Counted from the first letter of the stretch, positions 1-12,024 are shown. The stretch is DNA of 64,000 bases from Sarcomyxa edulis (GCA_009761415.1 QUOL01000012.1:1069001-1133000); one strand, 5' to 3'. Numbers and translations: made by a program. The notes: generated from the letters alone by a model not told the origin.

Positions 1-478
1 ACGCAGAGAAGATGTGTTGGCCACGGACCTGATACGTCGGTCACGCGATTTCGGTGATGGGATGCTGACCCCAAAATCTGTGGTGGACCTTATTCGTCTC
101 AGCCTTGCTCACGATGACGATGAAAATCCATCTTCCCTGCAACTCAGTTTGGAAAGGAGCATAGCTATCCTGAACAGTCTACCAGACCGTGTTGCCATTT
201 TGGCTCGAGCGCCCGCGTTAGGAAAATACTGCATTTTTGCTGCGTTGCGTGCAAATCAACCTGTCCTTGCGTTCAAGTTCTGGACCTTGCTGGTGAAGGA
301 TAAGACGGATTGGGATGACGATGAACAGTCGCTCCAGCGTCACTTGATTGCTAAGATGCTTCGAAACCACTCCAGGTTGGAATACTTGGACGAACACCGG
401 GTCCAGCTCATGCTGTCAAAGCTGCGCCAGCCAGTAAACCCACCAATTATGGTGCCCCCACAAGAACCCTCAGGTTAA
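1..478 (+). CDS. 3' end of an unrecognised protein gene (partial)
   Basis: The frame is open from the left edge of the window to the TAA that ends at 478, so this is the last exon (or last part of it) of a gene that starts outside. About 158 residues are visible. They are hydrophilic and mostly helical in appearance, with an acidic run (DDDEN, DWDDDE) and a proline-rich tail ending near PPQEPSG. A stretch reading 'CIFAALRANQPVLAFKFW' looks like part of a helical-repeat protein such as a PPR-like mitochondrial factor, but no diagnostic motif is visible and I do not assign a function. No intron is needed within the visible part. Confidence 0.55.
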   Translation, partial: RREDVLATDLIRRSRDFGDGMLTPKSVVDLIRLSLAHDDDENPSSLQLSLERSIAILNSLPDRVAILARAPALGKYCIFAALRANQPVLAFKFWTLLVKDKTDWDDDEQSLQRHLIAKMLRNHSRLEYLDEHRVQLMLSKLRQPVNPPIMVPPQEPSG

Positions 479-1141
479 TAACGGAGGAGTCCAATATGGT
501 TGTCCACGGGTCAAGGATGTGCGGCGTGAAACCTTAGTATCAAAAGAGGGAGACACCGAGAATCGGCGGGAGGTTTCACCAAGGGTATATTATGTATAGT
601 GTAAGTGGGCTAAATCACGCAGACTTTTGGCTCAAGTTTCACGTGGTGGGATGTGACCGAAGACGCTCTTCCCCGGATTCCCGGCAGTCGTTGAGGTCAC
701 CGCAAGGTCGGACCCGGAGGCATTGTGGTGGATAGATGATTGATCTGATGAGAGAAGAGAGAAAAAGGAGGATGCTGGGCAAGTAGCCAGGTTCTTGGGT
801 TCGTGTTGGGGTTAAGCCGGGATTTGACCGTGTTGGGATGAACCCAGGTTGTGTGTACTCGTGATCGTTGTTCGTGCAAGTATCGCATGCAACTTGGAGT
901 TACTTCTTTGGTGTCTTTCGAGTTTCTGAGGAGTGAACTGCCTGATGCAGATTTGATATTATCATCCCTCGAAAGAAGAGGGTGATAGCGCCCGAAATCT
1001 GCAAACAAGAGCACGAGAACAACAAACAGAGTAGGATTTGTTCAAAATGCGACAAGTAAGAAGAGAAATCGAAAGTCTGCCCCACTGTGTTATATCCACC
1101 ACTGTATTCTACTATATATTCCCCGGGTTCCCCTCACTATC
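479..1141. other. Intergenic, no gene seen
   Basis: Spacer between the partial upstream gene and the Zn2Cys6 regulator, both on the plus strand. The short open frames here (for example 697-1014 minus and 1038-1400 plus) lack codon bias and protein-like composition. It probably holds the 3' UTR of the first gene and the promoter/5' leader of the second. Confidence 0.5.
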
Positions 1142-4136
1142 ATGCCTGCAGTTAGGCCAAAGAAAGAGTCCAGCTCAGCCACGCCTCCTTCGGACGACTG
1201 TGCTCGCAAGGAACCGCTCGCCGAAAACAGCAAGGCCAAACGAAAGTACGTGTGGTTTCCCCGCAATTTATCCGTTTGTTGTCCTCCGCCTCTTTCCCCC
1301 ACATATTTCATTTATCTTTACCCCAGACTCGTCTTCTTTATCTGACCCTCGCTTCAATCTTGCGTTCTTCATGTCATTCGTGATTCCAACCTATGCATAA
1401 ATCTCAGAAAACTGACACCTTTTCCTTGGTTTATGCGTCCAGGCGGCAATCTCAAAGTTTGTTGGCTTCAATCTTTCCGATCAGCTCATTACTTCTCTGA
1501 CAATTTGTACCCATACAACAGGCTGTGACGCTTGTAGAGCCCGTAAAGTCAGATGCGCTCGCGAAAACCCTGATGATCCAAAGCAATCGTGCAAGCATTG
1601 CATAACACTGGGTATCCCTTGCACGTATGATTATCAGCCAAAAAAACGTGGACCTCCGAATCTGTGAGTATTGCATTGAACGACGTCGTGTTCGTGAATA
1701 ATAATTTTTCGTGAAGCTATCTACGCCGTTTGCAAGAGGCGGCAGCAGCGGCGGCCGGCCAGCCCGAGAATTCTAGTAAAAATGAAGGGGAATCCTCTGC
1801 TTCGCCAGTGTCTCCACATCAAGCCCTATCTAGTCCCACTTTGACTCGACTATCACCCTCAAATGCCCCAGCTAGTCCGCCGTCCACGTACTTGGAACCG
1901 GCACTCAATCCTATACCATCCATTTCAGCTCCTCCACTTTCTATCCCACCCTCTCGGTATCCCATTGCTGCTGATACTTTCCACTCTCATTCTCACTTCT
2001 CTCCTGTAAACACACTTCCTTCACCTAGTTTTGGAAATTCATCCCGGTCCTCGGAACCAGCTACTAACGGACATCCCCGCCATGTCTCTCCAAAGAACGA
2101 GGAACCATCGTATCCATCATCTTCAGATTCATTTGGTACATATCCACTCTACAACTGGTCTTATAAGCAGCACCAGATCCATCCTTTGAATCCACCTTTG
2201 GCTATCCCTCCACTTTCTTATTATTATCGACCTCACCGGCTGGAAGACATTGCACCTCGCGATACGATCTCACTTATAATTGCCCTGTTCTTCGACTATG
2301 TACGTCCTTTGTTGATTTTGGTGGTCTTGCTCATTTTGTTGCTATAGGTGTACCCTCTCACACCGTGTGTTCACAAACCATCTTTCATGGCCGATTTACA
2401 TTCTCGACGGGAGGAAAGGGACCCGCTCTTTTTTGCTCTTGTTATGTCAACTGTCGCTTCGACGCTTGTGCAGTCTCCGAGGAGCTACCTACCGATGGAT
2501 CGTGCCGTCGTACGGAAGCTAGCCCAGGTAACATCCTAATCTTGTGTCCTTGCGTCTAGCTGAGCTTACACTAAATGTTTAGACGTGCTACGAGGCTAGC
2601 CGACACATTTCTATCGCATCATATGACCCTCCAACCTCAATGCATGTCGTGATTCGCTACTTGTCAGTCAACTTCACACGTCATACTCTACTCCGTCTAA
2701 CTAATTTTGCAGTGACTGCATATACCATTTTTGCGAAGGCCACGACGCCACTCAACATGCAGCCTTTGGAGAGGCTGCCCACATTGCAGTGACTCTTCGA
2801 ATGCACGAAGAAGCATCGTACGAAGGTCTTGATCCGATTGAGTGCGAAGTTCGACGACGGACGTTTTGGCTACTATTTGGAGGTCCGCATCCGTCGAAAT
2901 CAGGAGCTGCCCTTAACTGATCTTCTTCGATTGTCAGCGGACAAATCCATGTCTATCCTATTAGGTCGGCCGATCTGTCTACGCGATGAAGATTGCACCG
3001 TGCACTTCCCGAAAGAGCTCGACGATGAATAGTATGTTTCGGTCCCGCACCTGCAACCGAAGTTTAACCATGCTAATACCGGTCAATGTATTTTCTGATC
3101 TTAGCATCACCCCAACGGCTTATTTACCCCAGCCTCACGGAAAAACCGCCCTTGTCTCGGGGTTGAATTATACTTCGAGAATATTCGCTCTTCTTGGGGA
3201 AATACTAGTGCGGATCCGTGTAGACAAACGATCGCCTCCTCAAGGCCAGTTTGCCACCGCTCGACTTGAAGAAGTGCAGTCTCTGCACTCCCGGATTCTT
3301 GCGGCTTTGGTTCATACACCGGAGCCTCTTCGTCTGAAGCAGACACATACACAGTCTCATCTGCCACCAGAGTATGGAGGGGCGGGGTTCCGACAGGCAA
3401 CTTTCGCTGAAGTCAAAGATTTCTTCGACAATCCCAACGCCTCTCGCGAGAACGCGTTGAATCCGTTCCTTGTCATGCAGGCTAATCTTTATGTTACACA
3501 GGTAGGTTCTCAGGCGTTGATCGTGTTTCACAGAGTGCTGATGTTGTCTGTAGCAACTTGTCCGCTTTGTTATCGAGCAATACCGGGACGAGCTTATTAT
3601 CTCTCTCCAAGGAAGTATTGACGAACGGCAGGTTGCTGAGGACCGCGAGGGTGTCGCGAGCGATCTCCTCAATATTCTCCATAGGTAACGTCAAGCCTTC
3701 AACGGTCCGACTCACCCACTAATGTATCAGCCCAGCATCCCAATTCAATCTATTGCTACCAATGGCCCTTCGCTGGTAAGTGTCAGGCCGCAACGTGCGT
3801 CGTCTTGATGTTTACCTTCTCATGCAGGTTCATAAAGTACGATTTGTTGCTTCCACATTGCTCGATGCAGTGCGGAAAGCTGAGACTGCGCCGGCCTCTG
3901 CGGCTCGCGCTCATGCATATTTATGTATGTGGATCCTTCTTGTTCACTCTCTCATATCTGCTGACGACCATCGCAGGGGATTTCTTGAGTATCTTGTCAG
4001 AAATCGAAAGGAATTATTTGTGAGTGCTTTTCTGCCTGTGGCATCGTCTTGGCAGGTCTAATAATTGATGTCTTGCAGATTGGACGACGACAGAGACGGG
4101 ACGTCGAGTGGGGATGGGATGGCTATCGTGGGATAG
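1142..4136 (+). CDS. Zn(II)2Cys6 fungal transcription factor with fungal_trans domain
   Basis: A spliced model of 14 exons gives about 710 residues. The N-terminus carries a binuclear zinc cluster: CDACRARKVRC, then two further cysteines (SCKHC) and a last one (IPCTY), followed by a basic linker (KKRGPP) and YLRRLQEA. A 14-nt microexon at 1443-1456 supplies RQSQ just before the cluster and is needed to keep the frame. After a Ser/Pro-rich linker comes the middle homology region: FFDYVYPLTPCVHKPSF, a CIYHFCEGHDATQH stretch, and RRRTFWLLFGADKSMSILLGRP, the usual fungal_trans (PF04082) signature. The end is an acidic tail (LLDDDRDGTSSGDG). Acceptors at 3735 and 3976 are the ones that hold the frame near the 3' end. 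The target genes cannot be read from sequence; general similarity is to sugar or polysaccharide utilisation regulators, which is inference only. Confidence 0.85.
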
Positions 4137-4831
4137 AGTCCCAAGGGCTGTCAGGACATATATCTTCGTGTGTGTGTCTAGCTTACGGTCCGTTTAGGGT
4201 ATTGCTTTTCAGTTTTTTCACCCGGATACTATACTTCGGTACTGCTTCGTTTATATTTGACTCATCTGTGTTTTTAGTAGTGTATCAATCCCCTCTAAAG
4301 TTACCCTGTCGCAATGCTATCAAGGATAACGGTCCATGATACAGTTCTGGGGTTCTCCCGCGAACGGTAAACAAATTCCATTCGCGACTTCAAGTTCGTA
4401 GGATTTATCTGATCAGTTCTTTCGCTGGCAGGATACATGGAACATGATCATCGTGGCGCACTTAGGGATGCGGGGCAATAGCCTTTGCCGCGGTGCAAAT
4501 ATCCAAATAAGCGGCCGCCGCGGCAATCGGCGCGATCCCGGCCGACTATTTCCTCGATAGGACAGATTACCGGCATCGGAGTCTTTCCCGGCCTTGGCTT
4601 CTCGGTGTTCGAAAAGTTAAGCACCTTTGACAAAGTCGATCTCAAGCTTGCCTCTGTCTCTACATACCTACCTGCTCTGACACTTCGCCTGCTGACTGGA
4701 CATATCTTGCTACTGGTGCCTCAACTCGAAGTTCTGTCAAACCTTTGTTCCATCCGTCTTTCCACCCAACTTGCCACCGCGCTGCACCGTATTGAAGTTG
4801 AAGCGCTGAATCTGCCAAAGGGACCAACCAC
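4137..4831. other. Intergenic between the regulator and AOS1
   Basis: This contains the 3' UTR of the zinc-cluster gene and the promoter of AOS1. An open frame at 4485-4835 overlaps the AOS1 start in another phase. Its composition is not protein-like and no splice partner is evident, so I do not call a gene here. Confidence 0.5.
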
Positions 4832-6339
4832 ATGACTGCTATAGATCCTGGAAATAAGAGTGTTCCGGTCCAAATCACGGAGGGTGCGCAATGTTAACTT
4901 TGACCTTCACGGGACACTTACAATCCCGTGTTTGTCTTTTCCATAGATGAAGCGGCAGTATACGACCGTCAGATCCGTCTATGGGGCCTCGAAGCTCAGC
5001 AAAGGTACAACGAACCTAATGCTACGGGAGCATTAGGGTTCATTTACTCTGGGGAGGTCTCGACTGTCTTTCTAACCTTAGAACGTGATACCACAGGATG
5101 CGAAACGCGACGATTTTAGTGGTGCGCCTGAGAGGTACTGCCACGGAAGTCATTAAAAACATTGTTTTGGCTGGGGTTGGGAAACTGGTCATTGTGGATG
5201 GCGAAGACGTCTCGGAAGAAGATCTTGGGGCTGGCTTCTTCTACAGAGATGACGACGTAGGAAAAAAAGTGAGATATTCATTTGATGCTCCCTCTCCTCG
5301 CGGATATTCACTGGAGCTACCTCGGCGTGTGTCCGCAGAGAGTTGATGCCGCCAAAAGCAGAGTAGAAAGCCTCAATCCTCTGGTGACGGTTGAAATAAT
5401 CCCAACCTCTACGGTCTTAGAGCGGGAAGGTTTGGATGCTATAGTTCAGGCGGTAGACCTTGTGTGCGTGACAGATTGGGATAGAGACGGTCTTGTGAGT
5501 GGACAATCTCCGCTTTAGACGTGTAGTTGGCTTAATTAACAACTATGTGCCTCCGGGTACCCGTCAACCTTAGATCCGCGTGAACGAAGCTTGTCGACGG
5601 TTCGATAAACCGTTCTATGCGGGGGGTACCTATGGGGTTCTTGGGTACATTTTCTGTGATCTGCTGAACCACGACTACATCGCCCCGTGAGCGTCCCGAT
5701 TTTCCGTGCCTCTTCAGGACGGTCCGCTGACCATTTGTGACTTGAAAGCGATCGATCCGCCCCGAAAGAGGCTCCGAAGAATATTAAGACGAGGACTACG
5801 TACTGTCCATTGCACGTAGCGCTGAACCATCGGTGGAATACTTTAACCAAGAGACAGACCAAAGAGCTGAACCCGGCCACAGTCTTTGCTATTCTTGGTA
5901 CGTGTCTCCCGCCCCTTTATTTGTCGACCGAGATGTTCAACTCCTTGACCTGAAAAGCCATTTGGGAATATGAATCTGTACACCGGGGCAATTTACCCGA
6001 CGATATTGATCATACTGAAGAACTGGTGTCTATTGCCAACTCCCTTATATCTATTGCCGAAGTGAACAAACAGGTACTCCAGACGATCCCTCGCGAGCTA
6101 ATGGAGTAAGTTCAAAACTTGAGTATCTGTTCATGAACCCCGCTGATGGGCCTTTCTTCTCTAGAGCGATGGCTACGACTGCAACACATGAGTTTTCTCC
6201 GGTTTGTGCCGTCGTCGGTGGCATGCTGGCTCAAGATATCCTAAAGGCTCTGGCCGCACGCGAACCACCAATCGCGAATTTCTTTACTTTCGATGGCAAT
6301 ACTGGCGGTGGGACAGTGTGCCGAATGAACATGCCATGA
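4832..6339 (+). CDS. AOS1: SUMO-activating enzyme subunit 1 (Aos1/Sae1)
   Basis: Aos1 pairs with Uba2 to form the heterodimeric E1 that adenylates SUMO (Smt3) in the nucleus. Eight exons (4832-4883, 4947-5004, 5097-5268, 5339-5494, 5574-5686, 5749-5897, 5958-6105, 6165-6339) give 340 residues, the usual family length. The start region has the hallmark YDRQIRLWG. This is followed by a Rossmann-type segment (RGTATEVIKNIVLAGVGKL, then IVDGEDVSEEDLGAGFF) and VGKKRVDAAKSRVESLNP. The C-terminal part has FSPVCAVVGGMLAQDILK and FFTFDGNTGGG. As expected for this subunit there is no catalytic-cysteine domain. In intron 5 the frame needs the acceptor ending GAAAG at 5748 with a good CTGAC branch site; the nearer CAG at 5737 would lead straight into a stop. 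It is a tandem neighbour of the Kre6-like gene, with no functional link evident. Confidence 0.93.
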
Positions 6340-6994
6340 AACTGTTTAGTATGTATGTAAAACTTGTATATGTTCGATGCTCGCAGTCCGTACGGTTGTT
6401 CCGTTCATCCTCCCCTGCTTGGCCACGACTTTTTTTTTTGATAGCACCCGTGAAATGACCTCAAAATGACCACTCGAGCACGATTGCGACTGCTGCGCAG
6501 CACCATTTTTCGATATTTAAGAGACCGACGTATATTTGCATCCTCAAACTTCCACGATATATTCCCGCATAAATTTCCCCTCGAATGCCAAGAATACGAT
6601 CGATCATCGATCTTATGCAGCGTCGAGACTAGAGAATGTGTTGTATATCAGGAGCTGGTAGACGACTCTCTCGATGATGGTGACCTATACTATTGCTGCC
6701 CGACAAGGCCGTGACGCTGAATGTTCGATCCCGGTGAGCTCCCCGAAGTTGCACTCACGCGGCCATTTTTGGCCGTCCAAGTCGTGGTCAGTCTCGCACA
6801 GCCTATCAACCTGATGGGCGGCCTTGATGATTTTTGAATGTGCAATTGGGTGCAGACGAAAGGGGATCCCAGAGCAGAAATAAGTTGACTAAATTGTGGA
6901 TTGGCGTGTGAAGGTGATCATCTCTAGACTCCAAGGCGCCAACAGTAAACCTCCTGCAGCGGTCCAAGTTTGGACTTCCACGACAACAACCACC
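6340..6994. other. Intergenic, promoter side of the Kre6-like gene
   Basis: No supported gene. A T-rich run at about 6430 probably belongs to the AOS1 3' UTR. The open frame at 6466-6714 has no splice partners or recognisable motif. Confidence 0.5.
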
Positions 6995-9375
6995 ATGGCC
7001 AGCCAGCCTCGCCGCCCAACGCCAAATTATGCCCCTCAACAGTACGCCGCCGTCCCTCAGAGTCCAAGAGCTGGTATACCTATCCCTCAGCAACGACCTT
7101 CGTATGTCACCCAACAATCTGGTGGAAGCCACCTACCGCAGGCGTCTAGCCGTAGTCAAAATCCAATGCAATCGGGTAGAGGAGCAATAGCTCAGGGTGT
7201 TGCAACTGGCGCAATAGGAGCTGGTTATGGTCCTTATTCGGTTGGTGCCTTACGGTCGTTTGTTTCACATCACGCTGACTATCTCTCAAGTACAAACCTA
7301 CATCGTCGAGAGACAATGGCATGTACGCGAACTCTCGGTTTAGTGCTGCCCCATCCGATGCTTCCACGACCCCCGAAGACAAACCTGGTACTGGCGTGGG
7401 CAATTCGTCCACCGTGCCCGCCTACCTGTGGGACACAAAGGATCCAGATCTGGATGACGCTCTACACAATCCTGATCCTATCCGAGACGCTGTCCTCGAC
7501 AGATCGTTTACAATATTCTCTGCAAGAGGCTGGATGAATGTTACTGCTCTCGTTCTCCTCGTCGGAGGTCTCTTGACTCTGTTTGCGGGGTACCCCATCA
7601 TTACTTTCTATAGGACGCACCGACCACCACATGCGGGGTTTAATCTTGGGGGAATTAATGGCACAGGACAGATACCTGTACTACCTGGCTTACCAACGAT
7701 GATAGATGCCGATACAGATCCTTCAGTGTTTACGCGCACGGGGACGGATGGTAAAAAGTACAATCTCGTCTTTAGTGATGAATTTAACATAGATGGACGG
7801 ACGTTTTGGCCTGGTGATGATCCATACTGGGAGGCACAAGATATGCATTACTGGTAAGTTCTATCTTTTCGACTGAACATAACTGTTCCTGACGCCTGGC
7901 CGTTCTATCAGGCCCACGGGTGATCTAGAGTGGTATGAACCTCAGGTGTGGAGACTTGATTACCTCGTTGAGCGTATCTAACTTATATCATTGCAGGCTA
8001 TCACTACTGAGAATGGCAAGCTTGTCATCACTATAACTGAAGAGCCATACATGGACCTCAACTTCCGCAGCGGTACGCATAGCATCCTGACGTGATCTCC
8101 TGTGTTCCCACTGACTATATCTATCTTAGGTATGCTGACGTCGTGGAATAAGATGTGCTTCACCACCGGGTATGTGGAAGTCAGTATAAGTATGCCTGGA
8201 AGTCCTAGAGCTCCGGGGTTATGGCCTGGTAAGCTCCGTTTCTCACCTGCATTACCGACCAGACCACTAAGATAGTCTTGTAGGTGCTTGGGCTATGGGG
8301 AACTTGGTTCGCACATTTTGTTTACCCTTTTGATTGTCTGCTAAATCGTTCGATTATAGGGAAGAGCCGGATATGGCGCAACGACGGAAGGCATGTGGCC
8401 GTACAGCTATGATGCTTGTGATGTAGGAACATTCCCAAACCAAACTGCGGCTGGCGATACTACTGGACCGGAGGCTACAGGCGGACTCTTTGGCAATCCT
8501 TTGAGCTTTTTACCAGGACAGCGACTCTCATCTTGTACTTGCCCCGGATCAGATCACCCTGGACCAAGTGTTACTACAGGTCGAGGTGTACCGGAGATCG
8601 ACATTATCGAAACGCAAATCGACACGGACCTGATGCAAGGCCAGGTCTCTCAGAGTTTCCAAACTGCACCGTTCAACTTTCATTATGTCTTTGACAACAC
8701 GACGCCTCCTACTACGATCTACGATTCATCAGTGACGAAATTCAATACATATACGGGTGGCCCTTTCCAGCAGGCTCTGTCTGCTGTGACCTATATAGAT
8801 TCGCAGTTCTACAACGACACTGCGTACGCTCCTTATGCGTTCGAATGGTGGTCTGATCCAAGCAATCGTGATGACGGTTATATAACGTGGTTCAGCAACG
8901 CGGCGAGTACTTGGACTCTCACCTCCGCCTCGGTTGGACCGGATTCTACGATGGGAATTAGCTCACGGTTGATTCCAGAGGAGCCTATGGTATGCCTTCT
9001 CCTTCTCCTTCTTCATCTCAACATTCAGCACAGTATCGACTCTTACCATGCTTCCTCAGTACTTGATCTTCAATCTGGGACTTTCACCCAGCTTCCAGCC
9101 TCAAGATTGGATGCACCTACAATTCCCAAGTAAAATGTATATCGACTACGTTAGGGTTTACCAACGCCAAGGGGTTAAGAACGGTGTGACATGCGATCCT
9201 CCACAACGACCTACCGCCGAATACATCAACAAGTGAGTGCAATCTCTTCTTGATGAGAACGTGATCTTTCAACCATCATTCTAGCCACCCAGCCGCGTAC
9301 AGCGATGCAAATCTAACGACGTGGGCACAGGCCAATGGAACGTTCCCTCGAAATTCGCTATACGACGGTTGTTAA
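6995..9375 (+). CDS. KRE6: Beta-glucan synthesis-associated protein, Kre6/Skn1 family (GH16)
   Basis: Type II membrane protein of the secretory pathway needed for cell-wall beta-1,6-glucan in yeast. Nine exons (including a 34-nt and a 23-nt one) give 644 residues. The ATG sits in a strong context (CACCATGG). Layout: a cytosolic Gln/Pro/Ser-rich tail of about 160 residues; one membrane anchor at about 165-187 (NVTALVLLVGGLLTLFAGYP); then a luminal SKN1/GH16-like domain with YNLVFSDEFN, FWPGDDPYWEA, LVITITEEPYMDLNFRSG, and the catalytic-type motif EIDIIE inside GVPEIDIIETQ. A late segment reads MYIDYVRVYQR, and the protein ends at a C-terminal cysteine. The whole SKN1 domain is present without breaks. 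Yeast has two paralogues, so KRE6 versus SKN1 cannot be told apart here. Confidence 0.94.
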
Positions 9376-10455
9376 TCCACCTCCGACGACTTCTTCCACG
9401 TACTCGACGCACACAAAAAATCATGACACTCTTCCAGCACATCCATATCTCAGATCTGCACCCATGCATGTTCACACTCTTCCCTTCCCCTTCCCCTTCC
9501 GCTCATCCACAGCAGAACCTACGGACAAATTAATTGCCATAAAATCCTGTTGTTCCACGCCTTGAATGGCAACGTTCCCTTACGACATGTACTTACCCCT
9601 CCACGTTTTCTGTTCGCCTACTATCCTCTCGACCGTGACATATATTATATCCCTTGCATCCATCCCAGTCCCAGTCCCAGTGTCAGTGTCATCATATATC
9701 CTACTACCAGTTTTTTTAGCGTGGATTTTTTCCCCCTAGTTCTGTTTGCTGTACCTACCTACCTATCATTCATCCTCTTTTTCTCTTTCTTTTTTTTTTT
9801 TCGTTCCTTCCTGGAAGACGAATCGGACACGGACAGTTTGGTGATGGTATTTTACCCGTTTCTATATATTCCTTCCTTCCTGTCTTTTCTCATGTGCATT
9901 GTGATATATGGTATGGTATGGTAGGATTCACACGTATGATCTAGACTGTCTTACATAGCGTCCTGGACTTCTGAGGCTAGGGTTGGTTGAATGTTGAGAC
10001 GTTGAAACGCTCTCGGGCTGTTGGGTCTATTTATAATTAATATTCACGGTACAGCATGCATCATAGTGCATCATAAATCCGGTATTTAGTAAATGCTTTT
10101 CTTGCATCGACCATCCATATCCCCGTTCGAACTCTCAGATTCTCGACTTGTAGCGTCGGACGCGTTTTTCCAGTTCACATTGGTATATACATCGTTACGG
10201 TGAGTTCCGTCACCGTTACGCGAGACTTTCGAAAGTTCGGGATACTTAGGAGGTGACGACTATCCTGCTTACAGACTTAGGATTCATCCTACTTAAAGAC
10301 TCAGGATCCAGCCTACTTGAACTTGACGCGACCTACGCGACCTACGCGCCTGCTCGGAAAATAGCTATAGGTGCTTGACCAAAACCATAGACGTGGACGA
10401 GATCTGCAGGACCTTGTCAAGACGGCTCTTCCTCGCGATCGAACCATCATCAATC
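9376..10455. other. Long intergenic spacer, about 1.1 kb
   Basis: Pyrimidine-rich 3' flank (9480-9800, with long T and CT runs) followed by the promoter of fol3. No coding exon or RNA gene could be supported. At 10266-10320 there is an imperfect direct repeat (gactyaggatycatcctactt-like units), followed by a doubled 'gcgacctac' at about 10327-10345. Confidence 0.5.
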
Positions 10456-12024
10456 ATGTCGATCGACCTAACACTATCCCGAATCCAAACCCTCGCCCAC
10501 CACCTCCCACCCTACACCCGCCCCACATGTCACATCGCCGGAACAAACGGAAAAGGAAGCGTCTCATCCATCCTCACATCCATCCTCCTCTCCTCCTCCC
10601 CCGCACTATCCGTCGGAAGATTCAACAGCCCGCACCTAATTTCCGTGTGTGATTGTATCACCATCGATGACGTACCCATTACACCTGAGGTGTATGCCTC
10701 TGCTCGAGAGGAAGTGGAGAAGGTGAATCGGGAGGAGGGTGTGGGGGCTAGTGCGTTTGAGGTGCTGACGATGATTGCGTTGGTGGTGTTTGAGCGTGCG
10801 CGGGTGGATTTGGTTGTATTGGAGGTGGGGATGGGTGGGAGGTTGGATGCGACGAATGTTATCCCTGATGAATGTGTGGTTGTGTCGGCTTTGACTGCGG
10901 TGGATTTAGACCATCAGGCGTTCTTGGGGGATACTGTCTCTGCTATTGCACTGGAGAAATCGGGTATCGCGAGGAAGGGGAAACCTTTTGTCCTGGGACC
11001 GCAGACGCATCCTGAGGTGGTGGGTGTCGTGGAGAGGAATGTAGGGTTGATTGGGGGGGATCTTGTGCATGCCGTTCCGGCTACGCTACGTCGGTGGGAT
11101 GAAGACATCGATGGGACGGTCCCACCAGGGTTCTCGTTGGCGCCTACGGCATTTCGCGAACCTCCGCCCCAGCCCGTCACGGTACACATGTCGTATTTCT
11201 CCAAACCCGTGGATGCGGTGTTACCCCTGTATGGGGAACACCAACTGGATAATTTGGGTGTGGCTTGTACGATTGTTTCGGCCCTGGTCGGGCATCCTGC
11301 GTGTGGGTTTCTTGGGTTGAGGGAGAGGATTACGCGTGGGAGTGTTGCGAGGGGTGTTAGGGGTGTTGGATGGCCTGGACGGTTGTCTTTTCATGTGATG
11401 AATTTGCCGCCGGGGAAGACGAAGGCGGTGGATGGACATCCGAATCCGATGGTGGTGTTGGCGGATGGTGCTCATAATCCTGCTTCTGCTAGGACGTTGG
11501 CTAAGTATATCACGCATTTATTGGACATCTATTCGACACCAACGGCGACGGCGACGGCACCAGAGACGCGTCGATCACATCGTTCGATATCTCTGACGTA
11601 TATCCTGGCTCTATCTGATTCCCCACCTAAAACGCCACTTCAGACTCTTTCCTGCTTGTTACCACCTATCCTTCCTCCAGACTCGAGTGATGGACTGCGC
11701 GTCAATGTGAACGTGGCGGCTCTGCGGTTTACACCTCCGGATGGTATGCCCTGGGTGAAGAGTGTCGCACCGTCGGATTTGAGGGACGTCGTGCGGGGTA
11801 TTTGTCCCGAGGCGGATCTTTGGGATCCAGACCCAGAGGATGAAAAGGACGCGGCCGGGTCCCTGGGGTGTGCGTTGGATTGGGCTGCTAGTAAGAATAG
11901 GGAGGTGGTGTATAAGGGAGGTGAAGGGTTGGTCATTGTAGCTGGGAGTTTGTATCTTGTGGCGGATTTCTATAGGTTTAGAAAGGTGGTGGATAGGGAT
12001 GATTGGTTTGTTATGTTGGTGTAA
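10456..12024 (+). CDS. FOL3: Dihydrofolate synthase (Fol3-like Mur ligase family)
   Basis: ATP-dependent ligase that adds glutamate to dihydropteroate in folate synthesis. A single uninterrupted frame of 522 residues, with no introns, in a window where most genes have many. Motifs in order: the P-loop HIAGTNGKGS (about residues 26-35), FNSPHLISVCD, LEVGMGGRLDATNVIPD, the family loop DLDHQAFLG, WPGRLSF, the Mur-ligase motif ADGAHNPAS and GMPWVKS near the C-terminus, then VAGSLYLV. The GMPW motif and overall length match Fol3 (dihydrofolate synthase) rather than the folylpolyglutamate synthase Met7, though the families are related. The frame stays open upstream to 10375 only with a non-ATG start, so the ATG at 10456 is preferred. 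Codon usage in the second half is G-rich (many gtg/ggt). Confidence 0.92.
   Translation: MSIDLTLSRIQTLAHHLPPYTRPTCHIAGTNGKGSVSSILTSILLSSSPALSVGRFNSPHLISVCDCITIDDVPITPEVYASAREEVEKVNREEGVGASAFEVLTMIALVVFERARVDLVVLEVGMGGRLDATNVIPDECVVVSALTAVDLDHQAFLGDTVSAIALEKSGIARKGKPFVLGPQTHPEVVGVVERNVGLIGGDLVHAVPATLRRWDEDIDGTVPPGFSLAPTAFREPPPQPVTVHMSYFSKPVDAVLPLYGEHQLDNLGVACTIVSALVGHPACGFLGLRERITRGSVARGVRGVGWPGRLSFHVMNLPPGKTKAVDGHPNPMVVLADGAHNPASARTLAKYITHLLDIYSTPTATATAPETRRSHRSISLTYILALSDSPPKTPLQTLSCLLPPILPPDSSDGLRVNVNVAALRFTPPDGMPWVKSVAPSDLRDVVRGICPEADLWDPDPEDEKDAAGSLGCALDWAASKNREVVYKGGEGLVIVAGSLYLVADFYRFRKVVDRDDWFVMLV

Noticed and set aside
3924..3977. Suspected frameshift at the second-last intron of the Zn2Cys6 gene
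   Set aside because: On recounting, T at 3924 plus GG GAT TTC from 3977 gives WDFLSILSEIE in the correct frame; the gene is intact.
4485..4835. 116-codon open frame before AOS1
   Set aside because: It overlaps the AOS1 start in another phase, has no splice support and no recognisable motif.
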